Shown in pieces: positions 45,841-61,217 of a stretch of DNA of 64,000 nucleotides; position 1 is the first letter of the stretch, and each line of letters starts with the position of its first letter. Under the pieces are notes generated by a model. The model had not been told where the DNA came from and did not search any database. It saw only the letters and a program-made list of their open reading frames with translations. A program made the translations under genes and the position numbers. Source of the DNA: Oikopleura dioica (Eukaryota; Chordata; Appendicularia; Copelata; Oikopleuridae); the NCBI GenBank assembly GCA_907165135.1, contig OU015566.1, forward strand, positions 11,268,157-11,332,156, given 5' to 3'.

Positions 45841-46494
45841 ATTTTTATTGAATAATACTAACATTCGGCTCTGAGGCCGAAATTTTCAAATTGAACCGAA
45901 CTTGTGAAAGAAGTCGGGAAGAATTCTAGGCATGCGTGGATTGAGTTGAGAGCAGTTTTTGTAGATTCTAAGTGAGTGTTGCGTTTCTAGCTGAAACTAA
46001 AACTGAAGTATGGCAGGGAATGGCCGGAATTGACTATTTTTAGAGCGAAGGTTTCCTCCCGATAGAAGCGGTGGTTTGATAAGAAAGTCAAAAAGTAAAG
46101 GTACCCTAAGAGACAGAAGGGCGAAGGTTCTTGTTGAAGAATCAAACATGGTTTTGAAAAAAAACAGAATCAGAGTGTGTCTTATAAATAAGAAAGAAGA
46201 GTGTAGCTGTTAGCCGTTTGTATATTTTCAAGAACAGATAGCGTTTACTTTACTACCGACTACACAACTATTGCGTATAGAACGAGTATCGCTAGAGTCA
46301 GCAAGGATGCTTTAAATGAATTGAAGGTATGTTCAGTAGGCGCGCTTGCTGACTCAGTGAGACTGAAAAAAGTAAAAAAGCAAGGTACAGTTAATCTGTA
46401 GCCTAAGTTACAGGATATGAAGCGATAGAAAGACAGAAGCATCATTTTTTAGTTTTCGGGTGAGTTTCTCCTTATTTCGAAGCTGGTGAAGAGT
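45841..46494 (-). other. 3' UTR of kinesin light chain
   Basis: Minus-strand AATAAA (TTTATT near 45843-45848) lies about 650 bp beyond the KLC stop and about 90 bp from the poly(A) signals of the convergent cathepsin gene. No other gene here. Confidence 0.5.
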
Positions 46495-49778
<3,284 letters not shown>

Positions 49779-50530
49779 TTTCGTTTATAAATGGTTTTAA
49801 AAAGGGTAATTGAAGGAAAACTGATTCGAAAGAGACAAAATGGAAAATTCGTAAATCAAGACTTTCTAGAGAAGATTCTCAGTGGCAAGAATCGGGTGAT
49901 TAATAACTGTTATCGATAAAAATTAAAGCGTTTTATGATCATCTGTCGTGACTCATGAACTGTTCCTTGACCTCAACTTCCAGCTCTCCCATTTTGCCGA
50001 TGTTTTGTTTCGTTGTTTATTCTAAATTTCTTTGGTTGGTTTCTCACAATTCCATCAATTTCCGCGTTGCGTTCCGCTAGAATTTCTTCCTTGCGCAAGT
50101 TCCTTTTTTCGGTCAAAATTCTCCGCTTTTTCTCTTTTGTTTTTGGAAATCGACGGCGGCCAAAAAAGGCGAAATCGTGGCGCGAATTTTTCGTAGGTGG
50201 ATTTGTTTTTAATTCTCACTGACAAGTGCAAGTGTGGTCACTTTTATGCCAGGGAGAGCGGCGGTTTTCCTAAAATTGCCCTTCCCGTCAACGCGGCGCC
50301 CCGTCGCTGATTGGATGATCTCTACTGGAGAATCGATCAGGCCTTGGTCCCCCGAGAACGCATCAAGAACCAGATGGTTCTCTAGAATGCCTGCTATTCG
50401 GGTTCAAATTAAAGTAGTTGCTCTAGAAATGTTGAAAATGAATTTTTATATGATAGAATTTTGAAAAGAAAGCTTTTTTATTGTTGAATTTCAAATAAGT
50501 CGAAGGAAGATGATCATCGTCTTGATGAGC
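49779..50530. other. Intergenic, no gene seen
   Basis: KLC promoter and leader region, and 3' flank of the next minus-strand gene (minus AATAAA near 50476). Open frames are short. Confidence 0.4.
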
Positions 50531-50865
50531 TCATCGTACTAAAAATTATAGCCTTATCAAGCCTTTTTTGTTAAACTCACCTTGATTCTTCTGTTCTGAT
50601 TGGAATATTTGTCGTCCTTTTATGTCCTTCTGTTTAGCAGTTGTAAGCCGGATTATAGGATCATTGAAATCGTCGTACGGGTCGTGCAAGTTTTCTTTCA
50701 ACAAGATTCCTTCGGAGGTTTCTATGGAATGTTTTCGTCTTGTGCTTTCCGGCTTCTATAGAATAAATCTTTATGAACGACAAACTAATGAACAACCTCA
50801 GACATGGACGTTTTCTCTGTACTTGACGCGTTGCAGGAACGAAGACAGTAAGAATGAGAGCTCAT
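50531..50865 (-). CDS. Small hypothetical protein (83 aa)
   Basis: Three exons (50865-50797, 50755-50581, 50538-50531) join in frame through introns of 41 and 42 nt. The sequence begins MSSHSYCLRSCNASSTEK and contains EGILLKENLHDPYDDFNDP and AKQKDIKGRQIFQSEQKNQ. It is hydrophilic with no signal peptide, probably cytosolic or disordered. The last exon carries only the end of one codon, one more codon and the stop, and single-frame ORF search misses the gene. Confidence 0.6.
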
Positions 50866-51276
50866 TTTAAGCTTTAGAATCCCCGATTTGTGATTTTGCC
50901 AACAGAAACGCGAGTGAAACGAATTTTCGATACCATCTTTGGGTCTTCGTATTGGACCAAATGTAAATAAATTTAGTAGATTTGAATTCAGATTTTGAAA
51001 CTATCATTCTCATACTGATTTTCATTTCAGGATGCATATACATTAGTCGACAAACATTAGCACAAGGTCTTCTTAGTCAAGATTGACCGAATTATTGAAT
51101 GATCCTTTGAAGAAGTCTTTTCTTCGAAAGCGTTAAAATGGGAGAGAAGATGGTTGGGAAACAATAATGCCAGAAAAACTCGTCTAATCGGCGATACACC
51201 TATCTATTGCATGCATCGAGTGGGATTATCCAATCTAAATTGGCATTTGGCAAATCGTCAGAGAAATCTGCGGACA

Positions 51277-51283
51277 TATAAAG
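51277..51283 (+). promoter_or_regulatory. TATA box of the small secreted-protein gene
   Basis: TATAAAG lies 50 bp upstream of the ATG at 51327. Confidence 0.45.
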
Positions 51284-51326
51284 CTCTCACAATTCTTTCA
51301 GCAGCATTTGTCGTCGATTTTGAAAA

Positions 51327-51570
51327 ATGAGAATTTGTATTTTTGCACTGTTTTTCAGCACAATCAGTGGCTTCAACCCGTTTAATTAGTAATCAAAATC
51401 TTGAATTCTTTTGACTGAAAAAGGTTTTTAGCTTTGACGAATATGATTTTAACGAAGATAATTCTCAAGCCGATTTCAAAAAATTACTGAAGAAAGAAAT
51501 TGGCGCTAACGCCGACGGTCTGAAGAGCAAGTTTTTCCATGGCTACATAAACTCGATAAAGTCGAAGTAA
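51327..51570 (+). CDS. Small secreted protein (about 66 aa)
   Basis: Two exons (51327-51388 and 51432-51570; 43-nt GT-AG intron). A clean signal peptide (MRICIFALFFSTISG) is followed by an acidic segment (YFDEYDFNEDNSQADF) and a basic helical tail (KKLLKKEIGANADGLKS). There are no cysteines. AATAAA follows near 51582. TATA at 51277. It could be an antimicrobial-like, hormone-like or house-related peptide; nothing decides. Confidence 0.6.
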
Positions 51571-51693
51571 AACTGTCTCAATAAAGTATTCATCTGTAAA
51601 ATGTAATCAAGCGAAAGACATGAACAAATATTTATGTTTACGCATTTCTGGGGGACGCTTGAAATCAAGGAAGAGTACAGCAATTATTTGATA

Positions 51694-54600
51694 ATGAAGT
51701 CGTTGTTTTTGCTTATTTTTCTTGTTTATGGGAACGAGGATACACTAGTTTATAGAGAGTCTGATGGGAATTTCGTAGAGAAGGATGAGCTTGATGGGGA
51801 TGATGTCCAGGGAGGGTTGAAGATAGATGAGAAAAATTTTGAAAACTGAGATTTTTTTGAATTTTTTGATTGAAATGTTCTTGAAAATGTTATAAAACTA
51901 GATAAACGAAAGTAAAACTCCAAGTTTTAAAAATAAAACCACCTTTCGGCGTTGCTACTATAAACACACAATTATTTCGATAAGAAAAAAAATTCTCCGA
52001 AACTCGTTCTCAGCTGAATTCTAAACGTGGAATTCATCATGATTTTGGCGATCTTGTCGGTATCAAATATGACAAGGAACGAAATACTGTAATTGATGAT
52101 TGGCGAGTTTGGAATACGACGATCATTCCAGTGGTTTTGTCCTCGACGCTGAATAAGAAAGCGTTTGTGGCGATGGAAGAGATGCGGATCGAGGTAAGAA
52201 GTGAAGAGAAAAGAAAACGAGAACGATTAAGTATGGTCTTGGAACATGTATAGATTTCACTCCTTGGACAGGAGTGGAAAGGGATTACATCAAAGTCTAC
52301 CCCATCAACGGCTGCTTCTCGCTAATCGGATACGCTCAGCAAGGCGGCCAAATTCTGTCCATCGACAAAGGCTGCGAAAGAACAACAACGATGAGTATGA
52401 GAATTTATTCGTCATTTCGTGATATATTTTTTCTTTGAAGTTCACGAGTTTATGCATGGACTTGGAATCAATCACGAGCAGGAGCGGAATTTAACTTTTA
52501 AACTACGCGTTGGGCAAGGGTTCTTGAGAAAATGCGGATTAGACGGAAAATATTTGGTACAAGATTTAGAGGTTTTCAGAACTGATGAATTTGCGGTTCT
52601 TGCGATTCAGTGATTTCAGCTTGCAGAAAAATGTCTCGGACCATAAGCTAATTATCGATCTGAGAATAGAAATTTGAATTTTAGATAGAAAGAAGAATCC
52701 GATTCCCCAGGTGAATCCACGGCAAATTAGACTACATCCGTTTATACCCGGATAAACTATTATTGAATTCCCAAAAAGACGCGTCCAGATCGAGATGATT
52801 ATATCACCGTGAACTACGACGTTATCCAGCCTCCGGTACGTGGGTATAAAATTGCAATTTTATCGTAAATTCTTCAGTGCAATTTTCTCATCCTTACTTT
52901 CAGGCTACTCCTGGATCGCCCAGAATCCTGGATCGCCCAAATCCTGAATCGCCCGATTTCCTGGATCGCCCGGATCGGGGGATTCAGGATTCTGGGGGAT
53001 CAGGGATTTTGGGGGATCAAGGATCGGGCGAATCAGGATTTTGAATTATTCAAAGTTTCAGTTAAAAATTTCTGTTTCCTCTTCAAAAATAATACCGCCG
53101 TTTCATTTCGAGTGTGTGCACATGGGGGAGGGCGCTCGGGCGCAATGCCGACGGGGAGATTCGCTTTCGGAGTTTTCGAACTCTCTCCTGGGGCGGAAAG
53201 TGGCTCCAGGATCGCGCGCTAATCCCTTCAAAGAAACCCCGAACTAACATTTACCAGCATTCGCGGCGGGAGATCATGCCCCAGTTTTACTCCAAAAGAT
53301 CGATATCATTTTTTTGGTACCATAAGAATGCTGGAATCACGCTGATTAATATGATGGTATTTTTACTTTAAAAATATTCATAAAATAAGATTTTATGCTT
53401 GGGTTAAATCACGATCCGTGAAAGAGGGATTAACATTGCCGCCGGATGAAAAGGCTCGAGGTACGCGCTCGTCGCCTGGGAACTCGTGCAACGCCGACGC
53501 CGTCGATTTTCTGAGGTGACGCGGAAAGTTAAAAGAGGTGCAAGAAAAAAGAGTTCACTTTTTTTGTGACAGAAAAGGCTTGATTTTTGTTACAGAAATG
53601 AGAGTGCACACACTCAAAATTCAATTTTATTCATTAGTCCTAATAATAATTCATTCAATCCTCCTTCATTATCAACTCAAAATTTATTTTCAAAATCTTC
53701 GTGTGAAAATCCTTGATCGCCCTGAATTCCTGGATCCCCCAGAATCCTGAATCCCCCGATCCGGGCGATCCAGGAAATCGGGCGATTCAGGATTTGGGCG
53801 ATCCAGGATTCTGGGCGATCCAGGAGTAGCCTTACTTTCAGCTTGGATTTAACTTTTGGCGTCTTGGATACAACCGCAATGCGAGGGGATTGTGAATCGT
53901 CATCAAGGTCGGAAGAGAAAACCACAAACCAATAATAGTATCCAATTATGGGTTTTTGATTCCGGCTCATTATCCCCTCTGAAGACGTTCGCCAGGTTCC
54001 ATACGACTTCTATTCCATAATGCACTACGACCAGTACAGGCAAGTTGAGCTCAACAAAGCAAGTGATGATCGCTTATTTAGCTTCGTCACGGGTAGTACT
54101 CCTTCTATAACCACAAAAGTCGAGTACTTCAACAAGATCATTGGCCAGCGCCGAGGATTCTCTGTTGGAGATCACCAAAAAATCAACCACTTGTATAAAT
54201 GCCCCCGGCCGTTGAGAAATTCGGTAACTTCTGGATTCGACAAATTCAGATTCTTCGATGGCTTCGCTTAGGGTTACCAACTTAGCAATAAATAACTGTT
54301 TGGTTAGCAAGAAAAGAGATCTGTGAACCCCTTTGAAAGCGCCAGAAGGAGATCATTTTGAGCAAGTTGAAGCGGATTTTCAAGTTCCAGGTTTGACAGA
54401 ATTAATTTGAACTAAACGTTATCTCAGGGGGCGAATCTTATGTGATGGAGATGAATGGGCCAAAACGAGGTGCTCTAATTTCACCAAGGTAATTTTGATA
54501 AAGAAAAAACAAGATACTGTCGACTCTTAAATATGTGTCAAAAGTAGAGCTTCATTATTCGCTCGAATTTTTAAAACAAATTTTCATTAGTAGTTTCACT

Positions 54601-57261
54601 CAGAGTCGTCTGAGTTATGCTAAGTTACTTGTTCTAAGCCTACAAGGTATTTCGTTCAACATGATTAAAATCGTTAAATTCAGCCGCGTAATAGACTTAT
54701 CACTCTCGTAAATTATGACATCAAAGGTTTTTAAAAAAATACACGTTTAACGGTTAAACCAATTTCAAAGGTACGAATCACGTGCGCCCCGGCAATGTTT
54801 CTCCTTTTGGTACACAGGACCAGTTTCACGATTCAAAGATGCGAATTCGTAGAACGGCCGGACCCATCAATTATTGTCAAAAAAGCTATGCGCGGCAAAA
54901 ATTTTTCACGATGTCAATTTTGAAACTGGTAAAAGGGTCGTTTGGTGACTTGGCGGTGACTTTTCATCCTCAAGATGTTGATGGAAATTATTTGGAGGCA
55001 ATTCATACTTGCGAAGGTTTGTTTCAATCGGGGAAACAAAATTCTAAAATAAATGTTATTTGAATTATTTGATTACCGGCTATTATCGTAATCAGACAAC
55101 TCATGCTTCTATAAAGCTCAATTTTCAAGTGATCCCTGTCCCGACGGGCGAGTGGACGTACTTTCAATGTCAACTGGAATTGACCGATCCTGTCATTTAC
55201 AAAATCGAAGCGGGAGTTCGCAGTGGCCAAAAATTGCAATTAGATGATGTTTCTTTAATTGATCGCGAATGCTATCAAGAGCATTTTCAGGTGACTTTAT
55301 TCAGATCTTTCAAAATCCTTACACGTCGTTTAGTTGAAAAATTTCACCAGCTGGTTTGGGTCTAATCCATCTTCGGCGTATGTTTACAGCCCTGTTTTGC
55401 GCGCTCCAACTGGCCATACATATCAGGTCTAATTTCTAGCGAGCGCTCCTAATTCTAGTGCTCGAGATGAATTTCATCGTTGATCACGTTTCTTGATCAT
55501 AATTTGTCGATCATTTTAGGTGAAAATTACGAGAGGTTCTTCAAGTCTCTCCACAACAGTTTACCTAACTAACGACGCAAATGACGATGCTGACGTTTTT
55601 TGGCCTTGGGCTGAGCAGTATGTAAAAATTTATCTGATCGAACATCGAAGAATTCCTGTCAAGGTTGTGGTTTTTTATTTCGGGTGGTCAAATTGACTGG
55701 GGAAGATAAGGTTTATAATCATGGTTACGATAAATTCGACGAAGCACTAGGTCAAATCAGTCATTATTTTTCCAGTTCTGGGAAGATTGAGAAATGACCT
55801 TCAAGTCGATTGACGTGCGTTTCATAAAACTAAAATAGAATCCGATCGCCCGATTGACAGCTAAACCATCTCAAGAACCAAATGAATCACAATTACGTCT
55901 GGCTGACTTCTTCCTCAGAAACATCTGCCAATCAAAAACCCACCTCAGGAGCGGGCTTCTCAAAAAATCTTCTTCAGGCCGAATCCAGAACAAGTTTTTA
56001 CCTTGAGAGCACTCTCTCAATAAATCTCCTTCAAAAATAACTGAACATCTGAGCTCACTTGAACACGCTTATCCAATAATTAAATCAGCCCTCTTCCCGA
56101 TTCTCCTCGATTCTGAAATGCCAAACCCCAGCTTGTGAAAAAGTCGTTATTTGAGAAGCCACGTGAACAGAACGGAACCCAAGCCACGTTCTAATCTATT
56201 TTTGATGCGCTCCGTTCAATTATTTTCAATTTTTAGGAACGTGCGATAAAGCGGATATTCGCGCACTTTTGTCTCACATTTTGAGCTTTTCGAACATTAT
56301 CTTCATAGGGACACTCTGGCGCGGATTTTTAAGCTTTGATTTTTTTTTTCAAAAAATAATCCCCGTCCGCTTTTTTCTATCAGGGCGGATCTCACTCGAG
56401 TTTCAAGATCTCGATAAATACTGAGCTTCAAAATGCTGCCCAGTTTGATTTGAAAAACGCTTAACTCTGAGAAAATTAATTTCAGGACGTGAAAAATTCT
56501 CAGGTGACGGTGCCGGACTTGATTACCCAGCCCAGGTCACCAGTTAATGCGTATCTCCTAACGACTTCGGCCGAGAACTTGACGAATTTCGTTTATTTGG
56601 TTTAGATAAAATAAGCCGCACTTTACAAAACTTGAATGCTTGAATGGCAAGAGTAAAGGTGGCAATTTTCTTTTTCTAATTGGAGACCGGATCTCGAAAT
56701 TCTTTAAAAATCTGCTTTGAAGTTGTTCATGGTGAACATAACAGACGTGAGGGATCTCAACATGACTTCAGAAAGGGCTGATCGATTCTAGTGGTTTATT
56801 CGGAATGTATCTTACGGTCAACCTAGAGGAAGGCTTAGACGAGTGCGGAACATGTCCAGGAATCGGCAAGGGCTGCTTGTGGACGGGTGAGTGAGCTTTA
56901 TCAGCATCGGCTGTCAGATTTTCATTTTTTTAGAGGATGGCTACCGGTGCGTTTGTATTGAGCCTTTCGAGGAACAAGAAGGCGCGTTTTCAAAATAAGA
57001 TATGAAGAAATTGATAAATTGAGGTGAAACCCCGTTGAACTTCTTTGGCTTTATTTTATTTGTAAACGCGCCGTCAAAGATGGAAGATGCAGATGTCCAG
57101 CTGGGTATAATTTCGTTGGCGATAGGCAGTATGCGTCTGATAGATGCGTTCATGTTTGCGACGACCCAAATGAAGAGTTCTGTGGGGAAGGAGAAATTTG
57201 TGTCCCGCTAGAAAATGGAGCAGAATGTGTTTTATCGGAGAAGAGCATTTTTGAGTTCTGA
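51694..57261 (+). CDS. Meprin-like astacin metalloprotease (astacin-MAM-MATH-EGF)
   Basis: Order: signal peptide (MKSLFLLIFLVYGNEDT), short prosegment, and astacin domain (WNTTIIPVVLSSTL, YGLGTCIDFTPW, zinc motif HEFMHGLGINHEQ joined to TRPDRDDYI, Met-turn YSIMHY, then FNKIIGQRRGFSVGD and LYKC). A MAM module follows (GESYVMEMNGPKRGALISP, LDDVSLIDREC), then a MATH-like region (SSAYVYSPVLRAPTGHTYQ and VKITRGSSSLSTTVY) and EGF-like cysteines (CVHVCDDPNEEFCGEGEICV). Meprins cleave extracellular substrates. The zinc motif is split by an intron that works only as GA-AG (52482-52778), and another GA-AG intron is at 53888-53984. The intron before 53842 holds a transposable element. Exon 1 and the prodomain join, and the final exon, are the least certain. 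Confidence 0.8.
52904..53830. mobile_element. Non-autonomous element with 99-bp identical terminal inverted repeats
   Basis: The left end (52904-53002) and right end (53732-53830) are perfect inverted copies over 99 bp, starting GCTACTCCTGGATCGCCC. Each terminus is itself built of about 16-17 bp repeats of the ATCGCCC..AATCCTGG type. Flanks are an 11-bp direct repeat CTTACTTTCAG (52893-52903 and 53831-53841), a target duplication that copies the intron's splice acceptor. Long TIRs and a 9-11 bp duplication resemble Mutator-like (MULE) elements, but no transposase is present to confirm. TIR identity implies recent insertion. Confidence 0.8.
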
Positions 57262-58391
57262 AAAAAATTGTAAAATTCACGTTGTCTTCGAGTTTCCTCT
57301 CTCCTGTCAGATTCATCATTTAGTTCAACGATTAATTTACGCATCAAAAGTTATGAATAACAAGTGTTTCTCAGGATCTTCGATCAAAGTCAACGATTAT
57401 TTTGAATTTCAACAGAACAATTGTTGAGTTTATAATTTGTAATTGTACGTACGGCTAAATTGCCGAATTTCAAACGTGAGTAGTCCAAAATCTTCAAGTC
57501 GAATACACACATCTTATCAGAAAGTGACAGGGAGAAATTAATGCTCCGAAGCGGAGATTAATAACACGAAATGTATCTTAAAGATTGACATGTGCTGATG
57601 AAAATCTGAACTTTTGAAAAGCAACTGCTTTGCATAATCTAAGCTTGATCTTTGATCAAACTAATCCGACGAATTTCTGGTTAAATGTTCCATGAAGCCG
57701 AGTAAAGTACATGTTCACTACTAGCTTAAAAGTTTATCCATTCAGGAGGGTGTTTATCACGTTTTTCAAATAAGATTGGAACTTTCTTATCGTTTATACT
57801 ACACTTTTGACACTTGTCTCGGAACTCCTTTTCAAGTGCCAAGTCTTTTCTGTTTACTCACAGTCAGATACTATTTTGAGTGGGACCAGGGAATTTTTAA
57901 TTTCTAGCTTCAACTTGAAAGGATATCGTAGCGCAAATGCGTGTCTGTTTTTCCATGTGGCTTCTTGAGTGCCTGACAGGCGAAAAGTTTTGTTACGTCG
58001 GATCGACTGTCAGATACTGGCGGAAAGAAATCAGAGGAAAAACTGTCTCTAAAACGGATTTTACTAAGCTTAGATTTTGGGGGTCAGAAAGGTGTTAAAA
58101 CAGAAGCTTGCTCTGATGAATAAATTCGAAGATCAACCCAAGATTATGATTTTAAGATTGTTTCTTCGCGCCAGGTTAATCCACTCTCTCCAAGTTTTTT
58201 AGATGAGCATTCTAACTAACTTAATTTTTGACAAATTTCACACCCTTTCTAATGTTGACCGCAGAGAACGAAGTATTTTTTCTGGTTTGAGATTGTTTGT
58301 TCGATAAAAACCCTCCTCCGCAAACGTTATTCTTTTCATGACGAGGACTTTCATGAGCGCTCATTTTTGACCCTCTAGCGCCTGTGCGCGC
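57262..58391. other. Intergenic, no gene seen
   Basis: AT-rich sequence after the meprin-like gene. A few short frames lack any signature. It lies upstream of the lectin promoter. Confidence 0.4.
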
Positions 58392-58408
58392 GGCGCATAT
58401 AATGCGCC
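58392..58408 (+). promoter_or_regulatory. TATA-centred palindrome upstream of the lectin gene
   Basis: GGCGCATATAATGCGCC is a perfect 17-bp dyad with a TATA-like core, about 50 bp upstream of the ATG at 58458. It sits in a short GC island (GCGCGCGG...GGCGCG). It is probably the core promoter, possibly also a protein-binding dyad. Confidence 0.5.
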
Positions 58409-58457
58409 CGGCGCGATCGAAAAATCACTAAGTCTTAGAGTTCTGTAAAATACAAAA

Positions 58458-59527
58458 ATGAAGCTCGGTTTTTTCTTCACTGCATCAGGTAATATGCAGA
58501 GATTATTAATAAAGCACTGTCTAATCTTTCCTTTCAGCATCTGCGTCTGTAACCTTCACTGCCTTTAAAGAATCCGGCTTTACTAGGCCACAAGCGAAGG
58601 CAGACTGCGAAAGTCGAGGCCTCCGACTTGCGAATATTTATTCTCAAGAAGAACAGGATCTTCTCAACCAAGTCATTACCGACGCTGACGGTTTAGAAAG
58701 AGGTTAGTTTCCATTGTACGAAAGTTTTTTAAAGAATTCTTTAGCTTTCTGGCTCGGCATGACACAAGGAAATGATACCGAGAAAAACACGATCAAAGAT
58801 ATCGACGGAAACGATCTGCGATTCTACGACGGCTGGCGAGAAGATCAGCCAAGCAACAAGCTCAACCATCCAAATGACAAGCACACGTCTGGAGAATATG
58901 AAGACTGCGTTCGACAGTTCGGACTTGAAGGCTGGAACGACGCTATCTGCTCTCGAACTTGGTATGTTTATCGTCAAAGATTCCTCGTTAAAAAGCCTTT
59001 CTAGGTCAGGAGCGAAGAAAAACAACATCGCGATGGGCCACATCTGCGAAGATCGTCCATCTTCTGCCGCTGTTGAAGAGTTAGACTCTCACTTTCAAAT
59101 TTGGGCAAACACTTTTACCAATGCCAATATTGCCGCTAGATGGGAAGCAACTAAATTCAGTGGCTTCAGCCTGCGACTCAAGGTAAGAAAAGGATCAAGA
59201 AGCACTCCAGTCTAAATGATTTTATGTAGCCTTCGAATATGTTTAAAAAACTTGTGGAGGTACAATCTTGGCTTCGGCAATTTGATAATATGCTTTTTAT
59301 AGAGAATCTTGAAGTTGAACTGCGCAGAAAGTGAAGCCTCGATCGGATCAATGCCAGCAGTTGATACAACTGGTGACGCTCAAGACGAACTTGACAAGAT
59401 GATCCAGGGTTACAAGGATTTCTTCGCGACATACTTCAGCAATTGTCGAGGAGGTGTTTTGAACACAAAGCTCAACGAAAAAATTGACAGATGGGCTGCA
59501 TTATTGTCGGACAAAATTCAAAACTGA
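58458..59527 (+). CDS. Secreted C-type lectin-like protein
   Basis: Signal peptide (MKLGFFFTASASAS) and C-type lectin fold: FTRPQAKADCESRGLRLANI, AFWLGMTQG, FYDGWREDQPSN, then EYEDCVRQFGLEGWNDAICS and HICED. The loop reads DQPSN rather than the sugar-specifying EPN/QPD, and WND is present, so calcium and sugar specificity is uncertain. After the lectin domain is a helical C-terminal extension (about 59060-59527). There are five exons; the introns seen are short GT-AG. AATAAA at 59565-59570. Confidence 0.85.
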
Positions 59528-59573
59528 ATCTGTTAAAGTTCACGTTTTTTATGTATCAAGTGTAAATAAAATA

Positions 59574-59986
59574 CAGTAAAAACCCAAAAATTGGCCGGTT
59601 TTCAGATGTAAATTCCCGAAAAAAGCGGCCAAATTTTGGGTTTTTTGCCGGGTAGCCAAGTTGCCCCTTCAAAAAGCAAAGTTTCGAAATTTTCGAAAAT
59701 CGGCATGATTTTCACATTTATGATGAATTTTAGTCAATTTGAAGTCAAAATTTAATTTTTGCTTCTTTAAAGACATTCTTAGGAGAGTTAATTCATTTTA
59801 AATGATTAAAACACTCTAAAAAAGCTCAAAATGATCAGAAATAGAATCATTTGGGCCCAATTCTGATGAAATTTTTTTTATTTTTGAAAAAGCGGCCAAA
59901 TTTTGGGTTGATTTCAGGTTTCAAAAAAGGCGGATTTATACAAAAAGCGGCCAAATTTTGGGTGGGCAAATTTTGGGTTTTCACTG
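59574..59986. mobile_element. TA-flanked MITE, copy 2
   Basis: The termini CAGTAAAAACCCAAAAATTGG and the complement CAGTGAAAACCCAAAATTTG are flanked by TA (59572-59573 and 59987-59988). It shares end sequence and internal GGCCAAATTTTGGG-like blocks with the copy at 371-767. It starts 4 bp after the lectin gene's AATAAA, so the lectin's cleavage site may lie inside the element. Confidence 0.75.
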
Positions 59987-60280
59987 TATACAAAAGCGTT
60001 TTAAAATTAGATTTCTATAGGAAGAAAGCTGTGTGCCACAAATTGTGGCAATAAAGAATGGCAGTGACTTTGAAAAGGCTAAGATACAAAAAGGAAAGGG
60101 AAGTAATATATTATAAAAATATAACAAAGGAAAAGCCTTTTTCGAAAAGGAAAATCGTAAAATTATCCGCGCCAGTAGATAATGTCAAGAGTCTTGACTC
60201 AAGACCTCAAATAAAAAAAAAAGAGAATTATTAACTCGCTTTTGTCGTTCAAGTATTCTGATCAAGTAAATGGACATAAC

Positions 60281-60913
60281 ATGAATGAAGAGAGATCAGT
60301 GAAAATAATCGGTGATACTACTCTTCTTCAGGCGAATTTCCATCAATCTCATATTGCAGTTCGAACAGGACATGAGAGAGTAAAGCTGACTACTTTCGAT
60401 AGAGATCGACTTCCGAGATATTCGCCGACGAAGTCTGGGCTTGTAATGCTCCTGGATGAAGTTCAACTTGACTTGCAAGATGCTCATCATAATCTCAAAG
60501 CCTTTTCTCACGCTCTCAAGAATGAACATAAGTTCCTTATGTGTAATGAAGACTCTAGTAAGAGGCTGCAAAATTTGTTCGATGGATTTCGCTACGGAGC
60601 ATTCATGTTTAAAAACATCACGAAGAACGAGGTCTACTGTGACGATGGCGATGCCCCTCTTATTTCGGATGTCTGCTTCAAAAAGCTTTTATAATTTAAT
60701 ACTGACCAAAAACTATTCCAGACCAGAACTGTTCCTGACGACTTTAACTAGTTTTAAACTGTTGTTAATACAAATCGAACAAAAAATCCTATTTCGTCCT
60801 CAATTAGCATCTCAAAAACACTCAAAAAGCTTGACCTAAAACGCTTCCAGGGCAACAAAGATGAGAGCACTACAGAAACACCCAGCTCGATATTCTCTGT
60901 GTCCGTTTTGTAA
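60281..60913 (+). CDS. Hypothetical protein, first gene of a probable operon
   Basis: Starting at ATG 60281 (MNEERSVKIIGDTTLL), the frame stays open to a GT donor after LISD (about 60666). An intron of about 185 nt ending TTCCAG (about 60852) joins it to GNKDESTTETPSSIFSVSVL and the stop TAA 60911-60913. It is hydrophilic and probably helical in the middle (LDLQDAHHNLKAFSHALKN) with a few cysteines. No family is recognised. Splicing is inferred from frame only. Confidence 0.45.
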
Positions 60914-60928
60914 GTCTACGAAATTAAC

Positions 60929-61217
60929 ATGTCTGATCAGTGCGCAGAGTTCGAGAATCAGCTGAGAGCAGAAAACTGTCCTATAGTTATTGACACGATA
61001 AGAAACGTTCTTGAGCTCGGAATCCGTGCTGCTGGATGCCAAATTGTAAGTCGCATTTTTTGAAACAGTTTTTGTAATTTTCAAAATAAAACAAATAAAA
61101 CTTTAGGAGTTCCCACTTCAGTGTTATGAAGACATAGAGGAGAATTCCACTGCTTCTAAGCCTGCACTCAATTTTATCTTGATGCTTTTATGCTGCCTCA
61201 TATTCATGATCAAATAA
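60929..61217 (+). CDS. Small C-terminally hydrophobic protein (75 aa), second operon gene
   Basis: Two exons (60929-61045, 61107-61217) with a GT-AG intron. It begins MSDQCAEFENQLRAENC, has four cysteines before the C-terminal helix (PALNFILMLLCCLIFMIK), and ends directly after it, as a tail-anchored protein would. The ATG is 15 bp after the preceding stop, preceded by TTTTGTAAG, which can act as a trans-splice acceptor. The stop codon TAA lies inside AATAAA (61213-61218), leaving no separate 3' UTR signal. Confidence 0.6.

Noticed and set aside
50234-50464. 76-codon frame (MVTFMPGRAAVFLK)
   Set aside because: No codon bias or domain; lies in the intergenic region upstream of kinesin light chain.
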